Positions 24,670-33,635 of a DNA stretch of 64,000 bases are shown one piece after another. The DNA comes from Bacillota bacterium (GTDB lineage Bacteria; Bacillota; Clostridia; Lachnospirales; Lachnospiraceae). Location of the stretch: NCBI GenBank assembly GCA_023413555.1, contig JAEZPG010000079.1, forward strand, positions 13,478 through 77,477. The letters are read 5' to 3'. Both the position numbers and the translations under genes were made by a program. The notes below the pieces were generated by a model, which was not told where the DNA came from, did no database searches, and saw nothing but the letters and a program-made list of their open reading frames with translations. Within the stretch, counting starts at the first letter, position 1. Each line of letters begins with the position of its first letter.

Positions 24670-25327
24670 TGTATTGTTTCGTGGATCCAATTTTATAAGA
24701 TTGTGCCAGGGATTATGGATTACTCTTAGGATTGCCTTGGCTGCAATGGCACTTTCCATTGTATTTGGGTTTTTTATGGGAATGCTTATGAATCTGCAGA
24801 ATAAGGGAATTCGAGCAGTTTGCAGAGTGTATCTAGAGACAGTACGGATCATGCCACAACTGGTATTATTGTTTCTTGTATATTTTGGAGCAGCAAAACA
24901 TTTGGGGATTGATCTATCTGGAGAGAGTGCTGCAATGATTGTATTTACTTTCTGGGGAACAGCGGAAATGGGAGATCTGGTAAGAGGAGCATTAATTGCA
25001 ATTCCAAAACACCAGTATGACAGTGGTTATGCATTGGGGATGTATAAGTTTCAGTTATATCGACATATTATCCTTCCTCAGACTATTAAAAGACTTCTTC
25101 CACCGGCAATTAATCTTCTTAGTAGAATGATTAAAACTACTTCTCTAGTGGCATTAATCGGTGTGGTAGAGGTACTTAAGGTGGGAAAGCAGATTATTGA
25201 TGCCTCCCGCTATAGTGACCCCAAAGCTGCAGTTTGGGTATATGGAATGATTTTTTTACTGTACTTTGCAATATGTTTTCCTTTTTCCAGACTTTCCATG
25301 GTGTTGGAAAAAAAGTTTAATCATTAG
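24650..25327 (+). CDS. polar amino acid ABC transporter permease 2
   Basis: This 225-residue permease pairs with the preceding gene. It has the ETVRIMPQLVLLFLVYFGAA block (about 63-82) and the EAA-like loop YDSGYALGMYKFQLYRHIIL (about 123-142). The start codon lies 20 bp inside the upstream gene, implying coupled translation. It forms the membrane channel as a heterodimer. Confidence 0.92.
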   Translation: MESMGIDVLFRGSNFIRLCQGLWITLRIALAAMALSIVFGFFMGMLMNLQNKGIRAVCRVYLETVRIMPQLVLLFLVYFGAAKHLGIDLSGESAAMIVFTFWGTAEMGDLVRGALIAIPKHQYDSGYALGMYKFQLYRHIILPQTIKRLLPPAINLLSRMIKTTSLVALIGVVEVLKVGKQIIDASRYSDPKAAVWVYGMIFLLYFAICFPFSRLSMVLEKKFNH

Positions 25328-25336
25328 GAGGCAGCT

Positions 25337-26110
25337 ATGGTCAATCATGCAATTTTAGAAGTGAAAAGCTTAAGAAAGACATATGATTCTAGGCTCAATG
25401 TATTAAATAATATTGATTTTTCTATTCAAAAGGGAGAGGTTGTAGTTATTATTGGTCCCTCTGGCTGTGGAAAAAGTACTTTTCTAAGATGTTTAAACAG
25501 ACTGGAAGATATACAGGATGGAACGCTATTCTTAGAAGGGGTAGCCTATGAGCGAGAAAAAAAGAATATTTATAAGATAAGAGAAAAGGTGGGTATGGTG
25601 TTCCAAAGCTATGATTTATTTCCTCACATGACAATTATGGAGAATTTGTTGATTGGACCTAGAAAGGTACAAAAGAGGGATAAAAAAGAGGTAATAGGAG
25701 AGGCAGAGGAACTACTGGAAAGAGTGGGACTATTGGAAAAAAAGGACCAATATCCAAGACAACTATCTGGGGGACAAAAGCAAAGGATAGCTATCACAAG
25801 GGCTCTTCTTATGCATCCTGAAGTACTTCTACTAGATGAGATAACAGCAGCTCTAGATCCGGAAATGGTGAGTGAGGTATTGCAGGTAGTACTGGAGCTT
25901 GCTAAATCGGGTATGACCATGGTGATTGTAACACATGAGATGGAGTTTGCAAAAGCAGTGGCAGATCGAATTATTTTTTTGGATAAGGGAGAGATTGTTG
26001 AGGAAGGAACACCTGAAGAATTCTTTCGCCTTCCTAAGACTTCTCGGGGTAGACAATTTTTAAAGAGTTTTCAATATAAAGTAGAAAATAATAAAAAAAT
26101 GGAGGAATGA
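25337..26110 (+). CDS. polar amino acid ABC transporter ATP-binding protein
   Basis: This 257-residue ATPase has Walker A GPSGCGKST (about 38-46), a Q-loop (VFQSYDLFPHMT), the ABC signature LSGGQKQR, Walker B LLLDEITAALDPE and the switch His in IVTHEM. It is the GlnQ/HisP class of polar amino acid importers. AGGAGG precedes the ATG. It energises the two upstream permeases and takes substrate from the lipoprotein encoded next. Confidence 0.95.
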   Translation: MVNHAILEVKSLRKTYDSRLNVLNNIDFSIQKGEVVVIIGPSGCGKSTFLRCLNRLEDIQDGTLFLEGVAYEREKKNIYKIREKVGMVFQSYDLFPHMTIMENLLIGPRKVQKRDKKEVIGEAEELLERVGLLEKKDQYPRQLSGGQKQRIAITRALLMHPEVLLLDEITAALDPEMVSEVLQVVLELAKSGMTMVIVTHEMEFAKAVADRIIFLDKGEIVEEGTPEEFFRLPKTSRGRQFLKSFQYKVENNKKMEE

Positions 26111-26113
26111 AAA

Positions 26114-26998
26114 ATGAAGAGGAAATTAGTGGGATTTGTATTGTTGTTGGTTGTTTTAGTGAGTGGATTGGCCGGTTGCGGTACTTCTAAAAACAAAGAA
26201 GGTTCAGCAGATGATACGGGTAGTAAAGGAGCATTAAAAGCTAGAAGTATCCAGGAAATCAAGGAGTCTGGGAAAATAAAGATAGGTGTCTTTAGTGACA
26301 AGAATCCTTTTGGATATGTAGATGAAAAGGGGGAAATTCAGGGCTATGATGTTTATTTTGCTAAAAGAATAGCCAAGGACCTGCTTGGAAGTGAAGACAA
26401 AGTAGAATTTGTTTATCTAGATGCAGCTAATCGTGTGGAGTATCTGAAGTCAGGAAAGATTGACATTACCCTTGCTAATTTTACAGTCACAAAGGAAAGA
26501 AGTGAACAGGTGGATTTTACGTTACCTTACATGAAGGTTGCTCTTGGAGTAGTATCACCAGATAACGGGCTGATTACCAAGGTGGATGAATTAAAGGGGA
26601 AAAAACTTATTGTAGTAAAAGGAACCACAGCAGAGACCTATTTTGCCAAAAATCATCCTGAGGTCACTTTAGTTAAATTTGATGAATATCAGGAGGCATA
26701 TGATGCATTGTTGGATGGAAGAGGGGATGCCTTTTCCACAGATAATACCGAAGTCTTAGCCTGGGCGTTGCAAAATAAAGGGTTTACTGTGGGAATTGAG
26801 TCTCTTGGAGAGACCGACTATATTGCTGCGGCAGTACAAAAAGGTGATAAGGAGCTTCTTGATTGGATCAATGAAGAAATTAAGTCCCTGGGCAAAGAAC
26901 AGTTTTTCCATAAGAATTTTGATTTAACCCTAAAGCCAGTGTATGGAGACAGTGTAAATCCGGAAGAACTTGTAGTGGAAGGTGGAGTTACAGAATAA
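26114..26998 (+). CDS. polar amino acid ABC transporter, substrate-binding lipoprotein
   Basis: This 294-residue protein has a lipoprotein signal peptide with lipobox LAGC at about residues 20-23 and a family-3 solute-binding fold: SGKIKIGVFSDKNPFGYVDE near the start, then LANFTVTKERSEQVDFTLPY. It would bind an amino acid outside the membrane. The order permease, permease, ATPase, binding protein is complete in one operon. Cystine or another sulfur compound fits the neighbouring metY, but binding residues do not prove it. Confidence 0.92.
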   Translation: MKRKLVGFVLLLVVLVSGLAGCGTSKNKEGSADDTGSKGALKARSIQEIKESGKIKIGVFSDKNPFGYVDEKGEIQGYDVYFAKRIAKDLLGSEDKVEFVYLDAANRVEYLKSGKIDITLANFTVTKERSEQVDFTLPYMKVALGVVSPDNGLITKVDELKGKKLIVVKGTTAETYFAKNHPEVTLVKFDEYQEAYDALLDGRGDAFSTDNTEVLAWALQNKGFTVGIESLGETDYIAAAVQKGDKELLDWINEEIKSLGKEQFFHKNFDLTLKPVYGDSVNPEELVVEGGVTE

Positions 26999-27028
26999 TT
27001 AATAGAGAATTTCATCAGAATGGAGTCA

Positions 27029-27066
27029 CTGGTTATAATCATTGATTATAACCAGCCCTTCTTTTT
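27029..27066 (+). terminator. intrinsic terminator after the amino acid ABC operon
   Basis: CTGGTTATAATC and GATTATAACCAG form a perfect 12-bp stem around ATT, followed by CCCTTCTTTTT. The stem core resembles that of the terminator at 23826. Confidence 0.9.
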
Positions 27067-27162
27067 GGTATTATTCAATAATAGCAAGGTGTAGTATTAT
27101 CAAAATATAGTAATCAATTAGGAATTTTGAACACTTAGGTGGTAAAAGAATGGAGGAATAAT

Positions 27163-28470
27163 ATGAACAAAAAGTCGTATACAGATAGAAAGCTAAGATT
27201 TGAAACCTTGCAGTTACATGTTGGACAGGAACAACCAGACCCTGTAACAGATGCCAGAGCAGTACCTATTTATCAATCAACCTCTTTTGTATTTCGCAAC
27301 AGTGAACATGCAGCAGCTAGATTTAGCTTAAATGATGCTGGTAATATTTATGGAAGATTAACGAACCCTACTCAGGATATATTTGAAAAGAGAATAGCAG
27401 CCTTAGAAGACGGTGTTGCAGCGCTTGCCGTGGGTTCCGGTGCAGCAGCTATTACATATACCATACAGAATCTGGCCCATGCAGGGGATCATATTGTAGC
27501 CGCAAAAAATATATACGGAGGTACCTATAACTTACTTGCCCATACCTTAAAAGATTATGGTATTACAACGACTTTTGTGGATCCATTTAATTATGGAGAA
27601 GTAGAAGCAGCAATCACAGAGAATACGAAGGCTCTCCATATAGAAACCTTAGGAAATCCTAATTCAGAGGTAGTGGATATAGAGAGATTGGCTGATATTG
27701 CACATTCCCATAGGATACCATTAGTAGTAGACAATACCTTTGCTACCCCTGTCCTGGTTCGCCCCATTGAGTACGGAGCAGATATCGTGATACATTCTGC
27801 CACCAAATTTATTGGGGGTCATGGAACTACTATTGGAGGAGTAATTATAGATAGTGGTAAATTTGATTGGATTGGTAGTGGTAAGTTCCCACATCTTGTA
27901 GAGCCTAATAAGAGCTATCATGGCATCAGTTTTGCCAAGGCAGTAGGGCCAGCAGCTTTTGTCACCAGTATCCGTGCGATTCTTCTAAGGGATACCGGGG
28001 CTACCTTGTCTCCAATACATGCCTTTATCTTCCTACAGGGATTAGAAACCTTATCTCTTCGAGTGGAACGCCATGTGGAAAACGCTCTTAAGGTAGTGAA
28101 ATTTCTCAAAGCCCATCCACAGGTGGAGAAGGTGAATCACCCTGCTGTTACCAATAATCCAGACCAACAACAATTATATCAACAGTATTTCCCTAATGGT
28201 GGAGGTTCGATCTTTACCTTTGAAATTAAGGGTGATGAAAGAAAGGCAAAAGACTTTATTGACAACTTGGAATTATTCTCTTTACTAGCAAATGTTGCAG
28301 ATGTAAAATCTCTTGTAATTCATCCTGCCTCTACCACACACTCAGAGCTAACTTCAGAGGAACAATTGGAACAGGGGATTAAACCTAATACCATCCGTCT
28401 ATCCATAGGTACCGAGCATATTGATGATATTTTAGAGGATTTGACAGAAGCATTTCGTGTAGTGGAATAA
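27163..28470 (+). CDS. metY: O-acetylhomoserine sulfhydrylase (aminocarboxypropyltransferase)
   Basis: This 435-residue PLP enzyme belongs to the Cys/Met metabolism family. It shows FETLQLHVGQEQPD at the start, the long-form MetY pattern, GRLTNPTQDIFEKRIAALE, and the PLP lysine in SATKFIGGHGTT (about residue 215). Length around 430 separates MetY from the shorter cystathionine synthases (about 380). It makes homocysteine from O-acetylhomoserine and sulfide. The ATG at 27163 follows TGGAGG; the frame to 27139 lacks a ribosome site. It follows the amino acid importer, consistent with sulfur metabolism. Confidence 0.92.
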   Translation: MNKKSYTDRKLRFETLQLHVGQEQPDPVTDARAVPIYQSTSFVFRNSEHAAARFSLNDAGNIYGRLTNPTQDIFEKRIAALEDGVAALAVGSGAAAITYTIQNLAHAGDHIVAAKNIYGGTYNLLAHTLKDYGITTTFVDPFNYGEVEAAITENTKALHIETLGNPNSEVVDIERLADIAHSHRIPLVVDNTFATPVLVRPIEYGADIVIHSATKFIGGHGTTIGGVIIDSGKFDWIGSGKFPHLVEPNKSYHGISFAKAVGPAAFVTSIRAILLRDTGATLSPIHAFIFLQGLETLSLRVERHVENALKVVKFLKAHPQVEKVNHPAVTNNPDQQQLYQQYFPNGGGSIFTFEIKGDERKAKDFIDNLELFSLLANVADVKSLVIHPASTTHSELTSEEQLEQGIKPNTIRLSIGTEHIDDILEDLTEAFRVVE

Positions 28471-28528
28471 TCATTGCAAATGTGTTAAGATAGAATATAA
28501 CGAAGGACACAGATAAGGAGAACCATCG

Positions 28529-28996
28529 ATGAATATAGTTTTGTTTCTAGGTGCTGTAGCTATCGTATTAATACTTTCAATTACTTTTCTCATACTCATG
28601 GTAAGAAGGTGTTCGTATACGGTTCCAATAAAAAATCCTACTAGAGATATATGTATTCGTTCTTTATATATTTGTGTGGTTGATATGGAACGGGCAATCG
28701 CTTTTTACGAGTCCTTCTTTGAACAAAAAGTAACCAAGCGAGACGAGATTTATAGTGTTTTTGAGATATATGGTTTCCGCTTTGGCCTATTTGCCTTCGA
28801 GAAGAAACATGAGGCTCACAGCTATGGTAACAACTGTCTTCCTAGTGTGGCTATGGGAAGCCTAGATTTAATGAAAGAAAAGTTAGAAGGATTAAAGATT
28901 GTCTTTCCTATTACCCAAATCGGTAACAATTGGGTGGCAGAGTTTGAAGACACGGAAGGAAACCATATAGAAGTAACCGCTTTAATGAACAGATAA
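28529..28996 (+). CDS. membrane-anchored VOC (glyoxalase-like) protein
   Basis: This 155-residue protein has an N-terminal TM helix (LFLGAVAIVLILSITFLILM, about 5-24) followed by a single VOC/glyoxalase fold domain: RSLYICVVDMERAIAFYESF, then FGLFAFEKKH, and the closing WVAEFEDTEGNHIEVTALM with a metal-type Glu. VOC proteins are normally soluble, so the anchor is unusual. Substrate and reaction are unknown; antibiotic binding or a metal-dependent enzyme are both possible. AGGAG precedes the ATG, 58 bp after metY. Confidence 0.75.
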   Translation: MNIVLFLGAVAIVLILSITFLILMVRRCSYTVPIKNPTRDICIRSLYICVVDMERAIAFYESFFEQKVTKRDEIYSVFEIYGFRFGLFAFEKKHEAHSYGNNCLPSVAMGSLDLMKEKLEGLKIVFPITQIGNNWVAEFEDTEGNHIEVTALMNR

Positions 28997-29015
28997 TATC
29001 ATATATTATTCTTAA

Positions 29016-29055
29016 ATACCCAAAGAGTGCCATTATAACGACATGCTTTGGGTAT
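29016..29055. terminator. hairpin after the VOC gene
   Basis: TACCCAAAG and CTTTGGGTA form a 9-bp stem with a loop of about 20 bases. There is no real T tract, so termination is uncertain. Confidence 0.4.
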
Positions 29056-29132
29056 ATTAATGTGATTTAGTCACGGATATTTATTCTAATCTGGATACAA
29101 TAATAATAAGAATCTAGGAAAGGAGAGAACTC

Positions 29133-29798
29133 ATGCAATATTTTATAGCTTTTTTAGAAGGGATTATTACCTTCATATCTCCATGCTTGCTTCCTATGTT
29201 ACCAATTTACATCTCCTATTTTGTAAATGGAGAAAATGATAAAAGGAAGACCTTTCGTAATGCCCTTGGCTTTGTCCTTGGCTTTTCCCTGGTGTTTATA
29301 ACATTAGGTGCTTTTGCCAGTGGGATAGGAAGGCTTTTACAACAACATAAGACGGAGACTAACCTGATTACTGGAGCCATTGTAGTTTTATTTGGACTGA
29401 ATTTTATGGGAGTACTACGACTACCGGTCCTCAATCAGACGAAGAAGGCAGATGTAAAGATTAGACATACTGGATTCTTTAGTGCTTTACTATTTGGGAT
29501 TGTTTTTTCCATCGGGTGGACACCATGCGTTGGTGCTTTTTTAGGTTCCGCTTTGATGATGGCCTCACAGTCAAATACCATGGGCCAAGGAATTGGAATG
29601 TTGGTACTGTACTCTATAGGGCTTGGTATACCATTCCTTATAAGCGCCTTAATTCTGGATCGGCTAAAAGGAACTTTTCAATTTATTAAGAAGAATTATG
29701 CTGTAATCAACATAGTTTCAGGACTATTTCTGGTTGTAGTAGGAGTACTTATGATGACAGGAACGATGGGATACCTGTTGTCGTTATTAAGCTTTTAA
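29133..29798 (+). CDS. ccdA: CcdA-type cytochrome c biogenesis / thiol-disulfide transmembrane protein
   Basis: This 221-residue protein has six TM segments and the two key cysteines of the DsbD/CcdA family: ISPCLLPMLP near residue 18 and GWTPCVGAFLG near 132. It passes reducing equivalents from cytoplasmic thioredoxin across the membrane. A thioredoxin-like partner begins 20 bp downstream. AAAGGAGAG precedes the ATG. In this setting the pair may reduce extracytoplasmic disulfides or methionine sulfoxide rather than mature cytochrome c. Confidence 0.92.
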   Translation: MQYFIAFLEGIITFISPCLLPMLPIYISYFVNGENDKRKTFRNALGFVLGFSLVFITLGAFASGIGRLLQQHKTETNLITGAIVVLFGLNFMGVLRLPVLNQTKKADVKIRHTGFFSALLFGIVFSIGWTPCVGAFLGSALMMASQSNTMGQGIGMLVLYSIGLGIPFLISALILDRLKGTFQFIKKNYAVINIVSGLFLVVVGVLMMTGTMGYLLSLLSF

Positions 29799-29817
29799 AT
29801 GTAATAGGAGGAATTAT

Positions 29818-30447
29818 ATGAATCGATATGCGAAGATTGTGCTTGGATTTGTAATTTTGGCAGTTCTACTCGGTGGCAGTGTGGTACTATACAATAACTT
29901 GTCGAAACAATACAAAGTGGATAATAACCTAACAATGAATCCAGATAATCATACAGAAGGAAGTACTAAAAACCCGGAAACCGAGAACCAAAACACTGAG
30001 GGAACTCAAGAAAATGATCAAGAAGAGAAGGCAGAGGCTCTGGATTTTACGGTAGTGGATAAAGATAACCAGGAAAAGACGCTACTATCCTTTAAGGGAA
30101 AACCTGTTGTTCTTAATTTTTGGGCAAGCTGGTGTGGACCATGCAAAAAAGAGTTTCCAGATTTTCAAAAAGCATATGAACAATATGGCCAGGATGTTGA
30201 ATTTGTTATGGTAAATCTGACAGATGGAAGTAGAGAGACAAAAGAGAGTGCTGAAAGCTATATTAAGTCGGAAAACTATACATTACCTATATATTTTGAC
30301 ACCAAGGGAGATGCAGCCAATACCTATGCTATTTACTCTATTCCAACCACCTACTTTATTGATAAGGACGGATATATTGTGGCATCTGCACAGGGTATGA
30401 TTCAGGCCGATACCTTGCAAACAGGGATTGATATGATAAGAAAGTAA
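29818..30447 (+). CDS. TlpA/ResA-type membrane-anchored thioredoxin
   Basis: This 209-residue protein has an N-terminal TM anchor (IVLGFVILAVLLGGSVVLY), an Asn/Glu-rich linker (about 30-70) and a thioredoxin domain with WASWCGPCKKEF, the CXXC redox centre at about residues 105-108, and the cis-Pro in SIPTTYF. It should act outside the membrane as the thiol-disulfide partner of CcdA encoded just upstream. AATAGGAGG precedes the start. No haem-binding or peroxiredoxin feature is seen. Confidence 0.9.
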   Translation: MNRYAKIVLGFVILAVLLGGSVVLYNNLSKQYKVDNNLTMNPDNHTEGSTKNPETENQNTEGTQENDQEEKAEALDFTVVDKDNQEKTLLSFKGKPVVLNFWASWCGPCKKEFPDFQKAYEQYGQDVEFVMVNLTDGSRETKESAESYIKSENYTLPIYFDTKGDAANTYAIYSIPTTYFIDKDGYIVASAQGMIQADTLQTGIDMIRK

Positions 30448-30520
30448 TTGTATACCAGAGGTGGCGGTAGAGTATACTATATTGTCATTTCATTCTACAC
30501 GAATAGTCAATAGGGTTTAA

Positions 30521-30667
30521 ATGAGTAGAATAATGTCAGAAATACAGAAGGAAATATCGCTGATAAATAGTACATTTGACCTAATGAGCGATAAAAACCA
30601 CCTATATATTAAACAGGTTAAACAAAAAAATATTAAGATAATGTTAAGATTCGTAACAATTCGTTGA
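30521..30667 (+). other. small open frame or gene remnant before the V-ATPase operon
   Basis: A 48-codon frame begins MSRIMSEIQKEISLINSTFD and ends at 30667 with only a weak AGGG site. The EISLINSTFDLMSD segment vaguely resembles the start of DUF2508-type proteins, but the end does not continue the match. It may be a truncated remnant; it overlaps the -35 of the V-ATPase promoter. Confidence 0.25.
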
Positions 30668-30692
30668 ATATAGAGACTGTAACAAGTATAAT
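30664..30692 (+). promoter_or_regulatory. SigA-type promoter of the V-ATPase operon
   Basis: TTGAAT (30664-30669), a 17-bp spacer and TATAAT (30687-30692), placed 39 bp before the first gene. Confidence 0.75.
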
Positions 30693-30731
30693 ATTAATAC
30701 ATGTATACAAAATATTGTAGAGGTGAAAGAC

Positions 30732-31040
30732 ATGGTAAAGGACACTATTCAAGCTGTAAAAACAGCTGAAAATGATGTAGCCAAGTTGGCTAAAGAGACA
30801 TCACAAAAGCAGGAAAAGATGGTGTCAGAAGCTAGGCAGAAGGTGGTCTCCGAAAAAAAAGATTTGGAAGCTGTTCTTTTAGAAGAAAGAGAGAAGGCTC
30901 TATCAAAAGCCATGAAGCATAACGAAGAAATTATGGATCAGGCAGTAGCAGAAGCTATGAAAGAGGTTTCCTTATTACAGGCACTAGCAAATGAGAAGCA
31001 AGAGGAAGCATTCCAGCTAATACTAGATGAGCTGATGTAA
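30732..31040 (+). CDS. ntpF: V-type ATPase peripheral-stalk subunit (NtpF / subunit G-H type)
   Basis: This 102-residue, highly charged protein is predicted to be almost all coiled coil (AENDVAKLAKETSQKQEKM, ALSKAMKHNEEIMDQAVAEA). That matches the thin stalk subunit that pairs with subunit E. It is the first gene of the operon in the position of ntpF of Enterococcus hirae. The ATG at 30732 is preceded by GAGGTG; a GTG at 30723 overlaps that site and is unlikely. Sequence of this subunit is poorly conserved, so identity rests mostly on operon order. Confidence 0.8.
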   Translation: MVKDTIQAVKTAENDVAKLAKETSQKQEKMVSEARQKVVSEKKDLEAVLLEEREKALSKAMKHNEEIMDQAVAEAMKEVSLLQALANEKQEEAFQLILDELM

Positions 31041-31126
31041 ATGCTTTATTTCTAAGCGATAGGTCTATCTGAATTGTGCTGTACGAAAGATAACGAGTCA
31101 GAATACAAAAAGGAGGTAGATAATTT

Positions 31127-33130
31127 ATGGCAGTTTTACCCATGAAGAGAATAAGCATCTGTGCATTGAAAAAAGATCGAAAGGCACTGATGGAAGATCT
31201 TCAGCGGAAAGGGATTCTTGAGATTTCCAACACTAAATCCAAGAGTAAAGCCTTCTATAAGGAGGATACTGGGCAGCAGACTGCTGCATTTACAAAGTAT
31301 ATTCAGACTGCAACAAGTGCATTAGAAATTCTTAATAAGTATGCTCCAGAGAACAAGTCATTACTCTCGTCTTTGGAAGGTAGACAGCTCATTAATGTGG
31401 AGGATTATGATGGATTTTATGAAAAAAGGTCATCTGTCTATGAGGATGCCTATCAAATTGTTTCTTTATCCAAATCCATATTAGAAAAAAGGGCAGAGCA
31501 ACAAAAACTGGATTTACAGATGATTGCTTTAAGTCCATGGCAGGGGCTGGATATCCCACTGAACTTTCCTGGTACCAATAATACGGCAGTGTTTATAGGA
31601 ACGTTACCTGGGGTTTGGGATGAGGAGCGACTATGTAATTTGATGACTGAATGTGGACCAGTAGATGTTAAAATTATTAGTTTGCTAGGAGATTCCACTT
31701 GTGTTTATGTGATGGTAATGAAGAAGTTATCAGACAAAACCTTTGAATTATTACGATCTCATGGTTTTGCCAGACCAGCAGTAGCCTGTAATATTCCTCC
31801 GAAGGAGCAGAAGGAGGAATACGAGGAGCAAAAAGAAAGTTTAACAGATGATATTTCAGCAGCTATCGTAAGTATTGTAGCACTGTCTGATAAGAGGGAT
31901 GATATTAAGTTCTTCATTGATTATGAGACAATGAGAGCTGAAAAGTATGAGGAGATTGGACATCTACTTCAGTCAAAGCACACTTTTATTCTCACTGGTT
32001 ATATAGCAGAGGCCAATGCAGAACATTTACAGAAATACATAGAAGCCAAGTACATGGCAGCGGTTGAAGTTATGGAGCCAGGAAAGAAAGACGATGTACC
32101 AGTCATCTTTAAAAATAATGGCTTTGCAAGTCCTCTAGAGGGTGTTACAGCAGGGTTTTCAGCTCCTGGTAAAGGTGAAATGGATCCAACCTTTGTGATG
32201 TCCTTGTTTTATTATTTGTTATTTGGAATCATGTTTTCAGATGCTGGATATGGTTTGATTCTGGCTATTGTATGTGGAATTGTCCTTCTAAAGTATAAGA
32301 ATATGGAAGAAGGTATGCAAAAGCTGGTAAAAATGTTTTTATTCTGTGGAATTGCAACAGCTTTTTGGGGCTTTATCTTTGGTAGTTTCTTTGGAGATGC
32401 AGTTGGAGTAGTGGCTAAGAGTTTCTTTGGTTCAGATGTGACACTTAAGCCAATATGGTTCTCGCCAAATGATGACCCAATGAAGATGTTAGTATTTTCC
32501 ATGGTTCTAGGCTTAATTCATCTAATGACAGGCTTAGTGATGAAGTTTGTTACCAATGTTTGCAACAAGCAGTTCAAAGATGCCCTCTACGATAGTGTAT
32601 TTTGGATGGTATTTGTTCTTAGTTGTGTAGTTTTGTTGATGTCAGTTAATACTTTTGTAGAAATCATAGGGGCCCAGGACCAGAAACTTTCACCGGAAAC
32701 AGGCAAGATTGCCGGTATTGTTGCAGGGCTATCAGCCCTAGGTATTATACTCACTGGTGGAAGGGAGTCCAAGAGCTGGGTTAAGAGAATTTTAAAAGGA
32801 ATTTATGGAGTATATGGAATAACCGGATATCTAAGTGATATCTTATCCTACTCAAGACTTCTGGCATTAGGGTTGGCGACTGGAGTAATTGCCTCTGTTG
32901 TCAATTCGATGGGTACTATGTCTGATAATGTGGTAGTCAGGATCATTTTCTTTGTGATTATCTTTTTGTTAGGTCATGTGCTTAACTTCCTGATTAATAT
33001 TTTAGGTGCCTATGTACATACGAACCGTTTACAGTACGTAGAGTTCTTTGGAAAGTTTTATGATGGTGGTGGACGTTTGTTCCGACCATTTTCAACAAAA
33101 ACAAAATATTACAAGATAAAGGAGAAATAA
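31127..33130 (+). CDS. ntpI: V-type ATPase subunit I (a-subunit, membrane stator)
   Basis: This 667-residue protein has a cytoplasmic N-terminal half (about 1-340) that contacts the stalk, and a C-terminal half with seven to eight TM segments (FVMSLFYYLLFGIMFSDAGYGL to ILGAYVHTNRLQYVEFFGKFY). The ILSYSRLLALGLATGVI block carries the arginine needed for ion release. The ATG follows AAAGGAGG. Family members of this length form the half-channels against the rotor ring. The next gene starts 2 bp after its stop. Confidence 0.95.
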   Translation: MAVLPMKRISICALKKDRKALMEDLQRKGILEISNTKSKSKAFYKEDTGQQTAAFTKYIQTATSALEILNKYAPENKSLLSSLEGRQLINVEDYDGFYEKRSSVYEDAYQIVSLSKSILEKRAEQQKLDLQMIALSPWQGLDIPLNFPGTNNTAVFIGTLPGVWDEERLCNLMTECGPVDVKIISLLGDSTCVYVMVMKKLSDKTFELLRSHGFARPAVACNIPPKEQKEEYEEQKESLTDDISAAIVSIVALSDKRDDIKFFIDYETMRAEKYEEIGHLLQSKHTFILTGYIAEANAEHLQKYIEAKYMAAVEVMEPGKKDDVPVIFKNNGFASPLEGVTAGFSAPGKGEMDPTFVMSLFYYLLFGIMFSDAGYGLILAIVCGIVLLKYKNMEEGMQKLVKMFLFCGIATAFWGFIFGSFFGDAVGVVAKSFFGSDVTLKPIWFSPNDDPMKMLVFSMVLGLIHLMTGLVMKFVTNVCNKQFKDALYDSVFWMVFVLSCVVLLMSVNTFVEIIGAQDQKLSPETGKIAGIVAGLSALGIILTGGRESKSWVKRILKGIYGVYGITGYLSDILSYSRLLALGLATGVIASVVNSMGTMSDNVVVRIIFFVIIFLLGHVLNFLINILGAYVHTNRLQYVEFFGKFYDGGGRLFRPFSTKTKYYKIKEK

Positions 33131-33132
33131 TA

Positions 33133-33606
33133 ATGGATCAATTTGGTATTGTATTAGCAGTATTAGGAGCAGTTAGCGCAGCATTATTTGCAGGATGGGG
33201 TTCTGCAAAAGGTGTAGGTATGGGTGGACAAGCAGCAGCAGGAGTATTGACTGACGATCCTTCCTTGTTTTCAAAAGTTCTTATTTTACAGTTACTTCCT
33301 GGTACACAGGGAATCTATGGTCTTCTTATTGCATTTATCGCATTATCCCAGATTGGAATAATTGGCGGTGGCAGCGTAGATATTACGTTGGCACAAGGCT
33401 TTCAATATTTCTTAGCTTGTATGCCAATGGCTGTAGTAGGATTTTTCTCAGCGATTCATCAGGCTAAGACTTCTGTATCAAGTATTGCAATGGTTGCTAA
33501 AAAACCGGATCAGTTTGGTAAGGCTATGATTTTACCAGCTATGGTTGAAACCTATGCTATTTTGGCATTACTCGTTTCCATGCTGGCAGTTACAGGTATT
33601 AAATAA
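33133..33606 (+). CDS. ntpK: V-type ATPase rotor subunit K (c-ring), Na+-site type
   Basis: This 157-residue proteolipid has two fused hairpins, four TM segments in all. The ion-binding glutamate is in PAMVETYAIL (Glu-139). Residues known from the Enterococcus hirae Na+ site are also present: LLPGTQG (Leu-55, Thr-58, Gln-59) and Gln-110 in AIHQAKT. Together these predict coupling to Na+ rather than H+. As usual for the 16-kDa type, only the second hairpin has the carboxylate, while the first has none. Confidence 0.95.
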   Translation: MDQFGIVLAVLGAVSAALFAGWGSAKGVGMGGQAAAGVLTDDPSLFSKVLILQLLPGTQGIYGLLIAFIALSQIGIIGGGSVDITLAQGFQYFLACMPMAVVGFFSAIHQAKTSVSSIAMVAKKPDQFGKAMILPAMVETYAILALLVSMLAVTGIK

Positions 33607-33635
33607 TATAGTAGAACAGTTAGGAGAAGAAATCT

